Below are positions 6,395-11,384 of a stretch of DNA of 11,384 nucleotides, one piece after another. A program made the translations under genes and the position numbers. The stretch comes from Candidatus Colwelliibacteriota bacterium. GTDB lineage: Bacteria > Patescibacteriota > Minisyncoccia > UBA6257 > Colwellbacteraceae. The DNA is taken from positions 1 to 11,384 of the forward strand of contig JAQTRD010000007.1 of assembly GCA_028711965.1 (NCBI GenBank), written 5' to 3'. How positions within the stretch are numbered: position 1 is the stretch's first letter; each line of letters opens with the position of its first letter. Below the pieces are notes generated by a model. The model saw only the letters and a program-made list of their open reading frames with translations. It was not told where the DNA came from and ran no database searches.

Positions 6395-6412
6395 ATTAGG
6401 AGAAATTCGGTC

Positions 6413-6442
6413 TATATAACTTATTTTCCTAACGATGGTAAA
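6413..6442 (-). promoter_or_regulatory. Candidate tRNA-Pro promoter
   Basis: Minus strand TTTACC (6442-6437), an 18-nt spacer, then TATATA (6418-6413), each four of six consensus bases. The predicted start near 6406 would give a 12-nt 5' leader for the pre-tRNA. Moderate match only. Confidence 0.4.
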
Positions 6443-6486
6443 TATACTTCAAAAGAAAGTTTTTATCTACCTTGTTGCTTTTCTCT

Positions 6487-6516
6487 TTGACAAATGATGA
6501 CAATTATTGTTAGCTT
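6487..6516 (+). promoter_or_regulatory. Candidate promoter of the orphan gene at 6584
   Basis: A perfect TTGACA (6487-6492) is followed after 18 nt by TAGCTT (6511-6516) preceded by TG (extended -10 form TGnTAnnnT). A dyad ACAAT-T-ATTGT (6500-6510) sits between the two boxes and could bind a regulator. The predicted start near 6523 gives a ~60-nt leader, which holds a 9-bp hairpin (6537-6545 with 6551-6559) directly before the ribosome binding site. Confidence 0.5.
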
Positions 6517-6565
6517 GAACCAGCATCATTAAGAATGCGGTTATCGTGAGGATAATCGCAAACAA

Positions 6566-6579
6566 AAGGAAGAGAGGGG
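6566..6579 (+). promoter_or_regulatory. Strong Shine-Dalgarno of the orphan gene
   Basis: AAGGAAGAGAGGGG lies 4-17 nt before the ATG at 6584. It is the only strong Shine-Dalgarno in the window, and it supports the 6584 start. Confidence 0.75.
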
Positions 6580-6583
6580 TACT

Positions 6584-7054
6584 ATGTCAGCGTTGCCGTC
6601 AATCAAGTATTTACTGAACTACATTCCAGAAGAGGACATCCTTAATGTCCGGCTAGAAACTCCAAACATGGTTTGGGAATCCGGAGGCGAGCACTCCGGA
6701 TCAGGAAGGGCTTTCTTGGTCTGCGACCGGGAAGGAAAGGCTAAAAAACCCGTTGTTATTCAAACAGAATTCGGAAAAAGAAGTTTCTGCGGTAATCATG
6801 CTCTTTTTAAGATAGAAGTTGGCGACTGCTTTATCGTTCTTATACGAATGAGATGTCGTTGCGATCTGGCTATCTTCCGATTTGAATCCATATCCGCAGA
6901 CGAATCGATCGTCATGATCAGAAAGATTTGTGAATTTAGAAACGGTAAACAGATAGGCCAGCAACCCGATTCTTTCGGAAAAGCGGTTGCAACAGCCGTA
7001 GAAAAATCCAGAGAGCACCATTGTCGCCGCCCTCTTTTCTACGCCCAAAATTAA
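6584..7054 (+). CDS. Orphan hypothetical protein, Cys-rich, 156 aa
   Basis: I do not recognise this family. The 156-aa product is soluble-looking, with no signal peptide or membrane segment. It has seven or so cysteines spread through the chain (VCDREGK, SFCGNH, GDCF, RCRCD, KICEF, HHCRR), which could bind a metal, but no standard spacing is evident. The C-terminal third (about 115-156) is polar and Gln/His/Arg-rich. The gene is supported by a strong Shine-Dalgarno, a TTGACA promoter and a perfect terminator immediately after the stop, so it is an independent single-gene unit. It is flanked by tRNA-Pro and repeat-rich non-coding DNA, and its Shine-Dalgarno differs from all its neighbours, which suggests different control or acquisition by transfer. 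Function unknown. Confidence 0.75.
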   Translation: MSALPSIKYLLNYIPEEDILNVRLETPNMVWESGGEHSGSGRAFLVCDREGKAKKPVVIQTEFGKRSFCGNHALFKIEVGDCFIVLIRMRCRCDLAIFRFESISADESIVMIRKICEFRNGKQIGQQPDSFGKAVATAVEKSREHHCRRPLFYAQN

Positions 7055-7057
7055 GGC

Positions 7058-7089
7058 AAATCCCCAAACGTTCAGTCGTTTGGGGATTT
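7058..7089 (+). terminator. Terminator of the orphan gene
   Basis: A perfect 13-bp stem (7058-7070 with 7077-7089, arm AAATCCCCAAACG) with a 6-nt loop, followed by TTTTTA, 4 nt after the stop codon. Strong intrinsic terminator. Confidence 0.9.
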
Positions 7090-7097
7090 TTATATAT

Positions 7098-7252
7098 ACA
7101 AAAGCCCCCATAAGAGGGCCTTTGGCGTCCGCTTGATTCAGATTTCCCCGGCTTTCGCCAGATTGGTAAACCGCAATTGCAATCCTCGGACCGCAACTCT
7201 ATGAGTTCACCCGAATAAATTATTCGCTCCGGAATCTGTTCAAGATCAGGAC
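7098..7252 (-). ncRNA. Candidate structured small RNA, ~155 nt
   Basis: On the minus strand a perfect TATAAT (7264-7259) and a partial TTGTGC 16 nt upstream precede a region with no credible gene that ends in a hairpin plus TTTT. It folds into a multi-branch structure. The closing helix is CTTGA/TCAAG (7244-7240 with 7136-7132) and CAGATT/AATCTG (7238-7233 with 7144-7139). Inside are CGAAT/ATTCG (7226-7212), AACTC-ATA-GAGTT (7207-7195), a third helix with GGTCCG and CGG..ACC, and CTGGC-GAAA-GCCGG (7161-7148) with a GNRA tetraloop. I could not match it to 6S, SRP, RNase P or tmRNA consensus sequences. It could be a divergent 6S-like RNA or a new RNA. Confidence 0.45.
7100..7119 (-). terminator. 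Terminator of the candidate small RNA
   Basis: Minus-strand GCCCTC-TTAT-GGGGGC (7119-7104) pairs with one G-U and is followed by TTTT and an A/T stretch. It faces the plus-strand terminator at 7058-7089, so the two units converge here. Confidence 0.65.
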
Positions 7253-7322
7253 TCTTTAATTATAGCTCCCCCGTAAATCCGCACAACGCCAAAAATAGAC
7301 CTTTTTTCTTATTCGTGAAAAG

Positions 7323-7346
7323 TTATCCACAAAACAGTTTTCCACA
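7323..7346 (+). promoter_or_regulatory. Pair of DnaA-box-like sites
   Basis: A perfect TTATCCACA (7323-7331, matching TTATNCACA) is followed on the same strand by TTTTCCACA (7338-7346, one mismatch), 15 bp start to start, with T-rich DNA on the right (7362-7410). Two boxes alone do not make an origin. They could be part of oriC, a DnaA-titration site or a chance match. Confidence 0.45.
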
Positions 7347-7451
7347 GCCGAAAAGTCAAGACAAAAAACGTTTTTCTTTTTCGGATTCGCAAGGCTTTTT
7401 GGTTTTTTCAACCAATCAACAACCAATATCGTGTTTTTGCGGTTTTTATCG

Positions 7452-7488
7452 TTAAAAAGCGTCTCGTAAATAATTTAAGCTAGGCCCC
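7452..7488. repeat. Fragment related to the left side of palindromic element A
   Basis: TTAAAAAGCGTCTCG (7452-7466) and GCTAGGCCCC (7479-7488) are identical to 5981-5995 and 6008-6017, with the same 12-nt spacing. The 12 nt between differ (A/T here, GAGACGATTTTT there), so the arm-1 pairing is lost and this looks like a decayed or partial copy. Confidence 0.75.
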
Positions 7489-7530
7489 TTTCTGCAACCC
7501 ACAAACAAATATTGTGTTTTATCATTATAA

Positions 7531-7672
7531 GATGTCTAGATATTTATCTTCTTCCGGATTTTGAGGTCTTTTTAGCATGGTTCCTGAGTTTACGAAGGAT
7601 AAAAAGACCGAAACCTCGGAAGTCCCGCGCTGGCGGGACGAGAATGAGGAAAAAGATAAATATTTAGACATC
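7531..7672. repeat. Palindromic element B, predicted three-way junction
   Basis: The outer arms 7531-7555 and 7648-7672 pair over 25 positions with one G-T and one mismatch (GATGTCTA at the left end, TAGACATC at the right). Inside are two hairpins. Arm 1 is GGTCTTTTTA/TAAAAAGACC (7565-7574 with 7600-7609), with GAGG/CCTC able to extend it. Arm 2 is GTCCCGC-GCTG-GCGGGAC (7622-7639). The layout matches element A, but the primary sequence does not. Short frames across it are hairpin by-products. Confidence 0.8.
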
Positions 7673-7690
7673 AAGGCAAGAACACAATAT

Positions 7691-7717
7691 AAAAACAGCC
7701 CCTCACAGGCTGTTTTT
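7691..7717 (-). terminator. Terminator of the aspS-ndk unit
   Basis: A perfect 10-bp stem AAAAACAGCC/GGCTGTTTTT (7691-7700 with 7708-7717) with a 7-nt loop, about 50 nt after the ndk stop and ending in a U-run on the minus strand. The symmetric arms would allow function in both directions. Confidence 0.85.
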
Positions 7718-7768
7718 ATTATATTCAATTGCCTGCCGTTTGCCCTGTTAAAGGGGAAAAACAGCCAG

Positions 7769-8371
7769 CTATTCCATTATACCATTTAAATCGACATCGT
7801 AAATCATCGCTTCGTTTATAAGCCGATAATCGACGATTTCTTCCGGACTAAACCAAAGAGAGATTTCCTTCTCCGCTTCTTCGGCCGTACCCGAGGCATG
7901 AAGGATATTTCTCACGGCTCGCCCGTCCGAGTCAGCTAATTCATAAGAATCAATCGTAAAATCTCCTCTTATAGTTCCGACATCCGACGTCAAGGGTTCG
8001 GTGGATCCTGTAATCTTGCGTATAATGCCTACGGCGCCGACTCCCTGCCATACCATTGCCACAACCGGCCCGGCAACGAGATACTTTTTCAAATTCTCGA
8101 GTACTATCTTTGTTACCTCAATCGGATCTTCAGACGGAGGATTCTTTCCCTTCTTACGGTAAGATTCTATCGTCTTATTGCCCGTCTTTGTCATCCATTC
8201 CGGATCGACAAGATAGTGCTTCTCCACAAAATCGGATGTGGGAATAACCATCTTTGTTGCAACCAATTTTAATCCTGATCGTTCATATCTCCTTATCACT
8301 TCTCCAATAAGACCTCTCTGTACGCCGTCCGGCTTTATGACAACAAGCGTTCTTTCTTTCTTTATGTCCAT
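7769..8371 (-). CDS. ndk: Nucleoside-diphosphate kinase with internal insertions
   Basis: NDK transfers the gamma phosphate between nucleoside triphosphates and diphosphates through a phosphohistidine. The product starts RTLVVIKPDGVQRGLIGEVI (from residue 7), has AGPVVAMVWQG (about 100-110), VGTIRGDF (131-138), and the active-site His158 in NILHAS followed by AEKEISLWF. At 200 aa it is longer than the usual 135-150. Extra sequence lies at about 62-98 (EWMTKTGNKTIESYRKKG and on) and just before the active site (about 140-152). The usual NxxHGSD reads NILHASGT. Similar insertions occur in archaeal and CPR forms, from memory. The start is ATG at 8371, 31 nt after aspS, with no Shine-Dalgarno; likely co-transcribed with aspS. 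Confidence 0.94.
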   Translation of the reverse strand: MDIKKERTLVVIKPDGVQRGLIGEVIRRYERSGLKLVATKMVIPTSDFVEKHYLVDPEWMTKTGNKTIESYRKKGKNPPSEDPIEVTKIVLENLKKYLVAGPVVAMVWQGVGAVGIIRKITGSTEPLTSDVGTIRGDFTIDSYELADSDGRAVRNILHASGTAEEAEKEISLWFSPEEIVDYRLINEAMIYDVDLNGIME

Positions 8372-8402
8372 TTTTTTATTTTTATTATTTTCGTCTTCTA
8401 TT

Positions 8403-9731
8403 TTAATCCGTAGAAAGCAATCGGTCGATACGGTTTATGTCCCGAGGGAACAGGGCCGCCTCTTTAACATTGGGCAGATTAAACATCTTTTGGGTAAGCC
8501 GCTCCAATCCCATTCCAAACCCGCCGTGCGGAGGCATTCCGTATTTGAATGCCTGAAGATAAAAAGCAAATTTTTCTGGATCAAGTCCTTTTTCTCTTAT
8601 TGAAGAAACTAGATCGTCATAATCGTGAATTCGTTGCGACCCGGTTGTTATCTCCACGCCGCGAAAAAGCAAATCAAATCCTTTCGTATACGCAGGATCT
8701 TTCTCGTCCCGGTACGTATAAAAGGGCCTTTTTGATGTTGGAAAGCCGGTGATGAAAATAAAGTCAGAACCTAGTTTTTCTTTTGCGTACGCGCACAACC
8801 ATCGCTCATGTTCTGGCTCTAAATCAGGCTCCGCCGTGCAATCATTTCCGGTCTCTTTGGTAATCAAGGATTGAGCCTCGCGCAAAGTCATTGCCGGAAT
8901 CCTGTCCGGCACGACAGGAATCTCCGCTTCTAAAAGCTCAAACTCTCCGGCACATTCTTTTCTTAGAGTTTCCTCAAGACTCTTTAAGAAAGAATTCTCC
9001 ATAGCCATAATATCGCTATGGTCCTTAATAAAGCCCATCTCGATATCCATACTGGTGTATTCGTTTAAATGGCGCGTGGTGCTGTGTTTTTCTGCCCGAT
9101 AAACGTTTCCTATAGTAAACACTCTTTCAAAGACCCCGACCATTATTTGTTTATAGAATTGAGGACTTTGGGCAAGATGAGCCGTATGGCCAAAATAACC
9201 AACATCAAACGAGTTTGCTCCCCCTTCTGCGTCGTCTCCGATAAGTTTGGGAGCCTGTATCTCAACAAACTCTTCTCCTGAGAAAAAATTTCTGAAAGAT
9301 CTGGCTATAACTGATTGCGTCTTAAAAACGGCCCGCGCTTTTTCCCGACGAAGAGTATAAGGAAGATAATCAAGATAAGTGTCTATATTTATTTCCGCGT
9401 CAGACTCGAAAGGAATGTCTTTCGCGGCGCTTAATACTTCTATCGCCGTTATCTCTAGTTCGACAGTTCCGTTTGCTTCGTTCTTATTTATCATATTTTC
9501 AGGACGGAGATTTATCTTGCCCGTCGCCTTAATTACTCCTTCCGGCCTTAAAAAACCGCATATCTCGTGGATTTCCTTATGGTTCGGAAGAGCTACCGCC
9601 TGAATCTTTCCGGATCTGTCTCGAATATCGATAAAGATAAGCTTTCCATGATCGCGTCGGCTATCGACCCATCCTTTAAGCTCAACCTCTTCTCCTGCCT
9701 TACTTGCCGCATCCTTGATTAGAGTACGCAT
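8403..9731 (-). CDS. aspS: Aspartyl-tRNA synthetase, short archaeal type (probably non-discriminating)
   Basis: AspRS attaches aspartate to tRNA-Asp and, in non-discriminating forms, also to tRNA-Asn for later amidation by GatCAB. The N-terminal anticodon-binding OB fold begins near VELKGWVDSRRDHGKLIFIDIRD (16-38). The class II core follows with AQSPQFYKQ, motif 2 VYRAEKHSTTRHLNE and motif 3 GGFGMGLERL near the C-terminus. At 442 aa it lacks the GAD domain of ordinary bacterial AspRS (~590 aa) and follows the archaeal/eukaryal length and motifs. The residue after GWV, linked to tRNA discrimination in archaeal enzymes, is Asp23 rather than Trp. The start is ATG at 9731. The 239-nt leader carries a T-box, so expression should respond to uncharged tRNA. 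First gene of aspS-ndk. Confidence 0.95.
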   Translation of the reverse strand: MRTLIKDAASKAGEEVELKGWVDSRRDHGKLIFIDIRDRSGKIQAVALPNHKEIHEICGFLRPEGVIKATGKINLRPENMINKNEANGTVELEITAIEVLSAAKDIPFESDAEINIDTYLDYLPYTLRREKARAVFKTQSVIARSFRNFFSGEEFVEIQAPKLIGDDAEGGANSFDVGYFGHTAHLAQSPQFYKQIMVGVFERVFTIGNVYRAEKHSTTRHLNEYTSMDIEMGFIKDHSDIMAMENSFLKSLEETLRKECAGEFELLEAEIPVVPDRIPAMTLREAQSLITKETGNDCTAEPDLEPEHERWLCAYAKEKLGSDFIFITGFPTSKRPFYTYRDEKDPAYTKGFDLLFRGVEITTGSQRIHDYDDLVSSIREKGLDPEKFAFYLQAFKYGMPPHGGFGMGLERLTQKMFNLPNVKEAALFPRDINRIDRLLSTD

Positions 9732-9970
9732 TTTTATTTTTTATTTTATAACCTTTATCTAAAAAACCCTCACGCCCTCTCCGCCAATTAGCGGAGAGAA
9801 CGCAAGGGCGAGTGAATTTCGCGGTGCCACCTTGCTTCCCGAATTCGCTTTCGAAACGAATATCGGCTCTTTTAAAGCTGTAACGGGCTTATCCCGTGAA
9901 GTTCTATTTCCTGCCGAAGAGGCAGGTTTCTTCTTCAAGCTCGGCCGAGTCTGCGGCGTCAACGCTTTAT
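9732..9970 (-). promoter_or_regulatory. T-box riboswitch leader of aspS
   Basis: The T-box sequence AAGGTGGCACCGCG (9833-9820) differs from the consensus AGGGTGGNACCGCG at one position. Its variable base is C9826, giving UGGC, which pairs with tRNAs ending G73-CCA, as tRNA-Asp and tRNA-Asn do. The antiterminator pairs GCAAGG (9835-9830) with CCTTGC (9807-9802). The competing terminator uses the strand from about 9813 on. A hairpin 9866-9839 fits stem III. The 5' domain may be closed by TAAAGC/GCTTTA (9969-9964 with 9878-9873) and holds CCTGCC/GGCAGG (9926-9910). I cannot find the usual stem I AGUA or AG-bulge motifs. Candidate specifiers are AAT (9908-9906) or AAC (9903-9901) for Asn, or GAC (9951-9949) for Asp. 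Uncharged tRNA should favour read-through. Confidence 0.88.
9761..9813 (-). terminator. Regulated terminator within the T-box leader
   Basis: CTCTCCGC (9798-9791) pairs with GCGGAGAG (9784-9777) around a 6-nt loop. The stem extends through CTCGCC on the 5' side and GGCGTGAG on the 3' side, and is followed by six T (9766-9761). Its 5' part overlaps the 3' strand of the antiterminator, so the two folds are mutually exclusive. Confidence 0.85.
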
Positions 9971-9976
9971 GCGCGA

Positions 9977-10005
9977 ATATTACAATAAATCCCGTTAGCG
10001 GTCAA
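9977..10005 (-). promoter_or_regulatory. Promoter of the aspS T-box transcript
   Basis: Minus strand TTGACC (10005-10000, five of six), a 17-nt spacer, then TAATAT (9982-9977, four of six), directly after the MBL stop codon. The predicted start is A9970, immediately before the helix that would close the leader's 5' domain. Confidence 0.6.
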
Positions 10006-10008
10006 AGA

Positions 10009-10839
10009 TTACTCCAGTTTAATTACCTCAAAGCTGTTCTCTCTTGGAATCACCCTTATCGACCCATTCTTGTCCGTTCTTAACGCCTTGCCACTAAAAA
10101 AATCGATTCTCTCCAATGCCTCGCTTGAAGGAAAACCATAACGGTTATTTTTACCGACCTCAATGACAGATATTACGGGAGACACCTCTCTTAAAAACGA
10201 TTCGGAAGAGGAGCCGCTAGATCCGTGATGCGCCACTTTCAGGACATCCGCTTTGATACTGTGTTCCTCGGATATTCTCTTTTCTTCTTTCAGTCCAATA
10301 TCTCCGGTAAATAAAACTCTTGCGCCATTACCGGAGAAAAGAGCGACAATAGACCGCGCATTAGGATCGTTCTCTTCTTCTGATGGCGAAGGGGAGAGAA
10401 CATCTATTCTTGCCCCGTTAATAAATATTTTATCCCCTTCTCCAATAGTCAAAACCGGAATTCCCTCTCTCTTTACGTTATCTATGAAATCAGAGAAGGA
10501 TAAGGAATTAGTCTTAGTATGCGGCAGCAAAAGAATGCCGACTTCATAATTTCTGACGACTTCTCCAAGCCCGACAAAATGATCGGTATGCGGATGGGAC
10601 AATATTAGAATATCTATGTACTTATCTCGTTTTATTGCCTTGTTTAATTCGCGAATGGCGCTTCCGTCAGGGCCTCCATCAATCAGAATGCGGATATCCC
10701 GAACTGATATAAGCTCTGAATCTCCCTGTCCGACCGATAAGAAGTCAAAGCTCACCACAGGAGAACTTTTTGTAATCGCTCTCGGCCAAACCGTCAAATT
10801 AAAAAACAGAAGCAAAAATATCAATAATCTTGATCTCAT
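10009..10839 (-). CDS. ComEC-type metallo-beta-lactamase-fold hydrolase (separate protein)
   Basis: This corresponds to the C-terminal MBL domain found fused to ComEC/Rec2 DNA-uptake channels in most bacteria; there it is thought to act as a nuclease on incoming DNA. The 276-aa protein has one hydrophobic anchor or signal (about 4-20), then FLSVGQGDSELI, LIDGG (61-65), the metal-binding HPHTDH (82-87), FTGD (177-180), VAHHGS (202-207) and the C-terminal NNRYGFPSSEALE. In the last motif the usual YGHPS His is Phe. The ATG at 10839 lies inside comEC in another frame, overlapping it by 41 nt, so translation is probably coupled. No Shine-Dalgarno is visible. Stop is 27 nt before the aspS promoter's spacer region. 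Confidence 0.9.
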   Translation of the reverse strand: MRSRLLIFLLLFFNLTVWPRAITKSSPVVSFDFLSVGQGDSELISVRDIRILIDGGPDGSAIRELNKAIKRDKYIDILILSHPHTDHFVGLGEVVRNYEVGILLLPHTKTNSLSFSDFIDNVKREGIPVLTIGEGDKIFINGARIDVLSPSPSEEENDPNARSIVALFSGNGARVLFTGDIGLKEEKRISEEHSIKADVLKVAHHGSSGSSSESFLREVSPVISVIEVGKNNRYGFPSSEALERIDFFSGKALRTDKNGSIRVIPRENSFEVIKLE

Positions 10840-11384
10840 ATTGAAGAATTGCGTTTGCAGGAATAGCCGCTATCGCCGAAACATTTCCGGAAATCACTCC
10901 TAAAAAAGCAGCTAAAAAAGAGAATGCTGTTGCGAACGGAACCGTTCCCACGATTAAAAGGTTCACCGGAAGGGAAACTGGGCTCACGGAGCCGAAAAAA
11001 TACAGAATAACTGGCGTTACGGCTATTTGCGCCGAAGTCGACTCAATGGCGCATCTTAAGATCGGACCCATCTTCTCTTCATCAGCCTTCACAAGCCTCT
11101 TGATTGCGGGCGTTATGTATATGATTCCCAATACTGCCGCAAAAGAAAGAATAAAGCCGATATCGGAAACGATTATCGCCGGGTTCCATAAGATCATCCC
11201 GAGTGCCGCAAAAGCAATTATATTTCGCATATTTGCCGGCCTTCCGATTCCCTTTCCTATAAGCAGAATTATACCCATAATCGCCGCCCTGACAGCGGAA
11301 GACTCCCCTCCTGACAGAAGGACAAAAAGAACTATGACAGCGGGTACGCAAAAGAATTTAACCCAATGAGAAAAAACGGCAAAG
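10799..11384 (-). CDS. comEC: ComEC/Rec2 competence channel, partial (5' end outside window)
   Basis: ComEC is the inner-membrane channel that takes up single-stranded DNA in natural transformation. The reading frame is open to the window edge (last full codon at 11383), so the N-terminus is missing. About 195 residues are visible. The partial sequence begins FAVFSHWVKFFCVPAVIVLF and contains the competence-domain signature LSGGESSAVRAAIMG, then several membrane segments with SDIGFILSFAAVLGIIY, TPVILYFFG and VSLPVNLLIVGTVPF. It ends at IIDIFASVF, just after the last membrane segment, with no MBL domain in frame. The MBL domain is the next gene, in the +1 frame, overlapping by 41 nt. Confidence 0.9.
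   Translation of the reverse strand, partial: FAVFSHWVKFFCVPAVIVLFVLLSGGESSAVRAAIMGIILLIGKGIGRPANMRNIIAFAALGMILWNPAIIVSDIGFILSFAAVLGIIYITPAIKRLVKADEEKMGPILRCAIESTSAQIAVTPVILYFFGSVSPVSLPVNLLIVGTVPFATAFSFLAAFLGVISGNVSAIAAIPANAILQYEIKIIDIFASVF

Noticed and set aside
6701..7196. Minus-strand open frames across the orphan gene and its terminator
   Set aside because: They cross a perfect terminator, lack ribosome binding sites, and oppose a frame with a strong Shine-Dalgarno and its own promoter.
7525..7789. Short open frames on both strands over element B
   Set aside because: They arise from the long palindrome and run through the ndk terminator or into ndk; no start signals.
10799..10839. Programmed -1 frameshift joining comEC to the MBL domain
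   Set aside because: The MBL frame is +1 relative to comEC and no standard slippery heptamer fits; the MBL gene has its own ATG and anchor.

Overview
The window reads as chromosomal DNA of a Candidate Phyla Radiation (Patescibacteria, Parcubacteria-like) bacterium. This is inferred from the family styles: a short archaeal-type AspRS without a GAD domain, an NDK with internal insertions, an S12 with an enlarged N-terminal part, a ComEC whose metallo-beta-lactamase domain is a separate gene, an str operon ending in rpsJ, and a near absence of Shine-Dalgarno sequences. No database search was possible, so the taxon is an inference.

Layout. Positions 1-4866 hold the str operon on the minus strand, in transcription order rpsL (S12), rpsG (S7), fusA (EF-G), tuf (EF-Tu), rpsJ (S10). 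It starts at a promoter whose predicted start site abuts the rpsL GTG codon. tuf has its own internal promoter, and a strong hairpin terminator follows rpsJ. Upstream lie an M50 site-2-type protease gene (minus) and, divergently, rpmB (L28, plus). Their two promoters overlap on a shared -10 box. Positions 5809-6323 contain no gene: there is a strong terminator, a 36-bp direct repeat carrying 16 bp of a tRNA 3' end, a ~150-bp palindromic element predicted to fold as a three-way junction, further hairpins, and then tRNA-Pro(GGG) on the minus strand. An orphan Cys-rich gene (6584-7054, plus) is the only gene with a strong Shine-Dalgarno. Positions 7055-7768 are again non-coding: terminators, a candidate ~155-nt structured RNA (minus), two DnaA-box-like sites, a fragment of the first palindromic element, and a second large three-way-junction palindrome.

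The right part, all minus strand, is comEC (partial, running off the window), a separate ComEC-type MBL hydrolase overlapping it, then a 277-bp gap with a promoter and a T-box riboswitch leader, then aspS and ndk ending at a perfect hairpin terminator. The T-box acceptor-binding sequence is UGGC, which matches tRNAs with discriminator G73 (Asp/Asn), as expected for an aspS leader. Uncharged tRNA would therefore promote read-through into aspS-ndk.

The most notable items are the T-box leader with a non-canonical 5' domain, the two large three-way-junction palindromes with a remnant copy, the repeated tRNA-Pro 3' ends, the candidate structured RNA, and the leaderless or bidirectional promoters.
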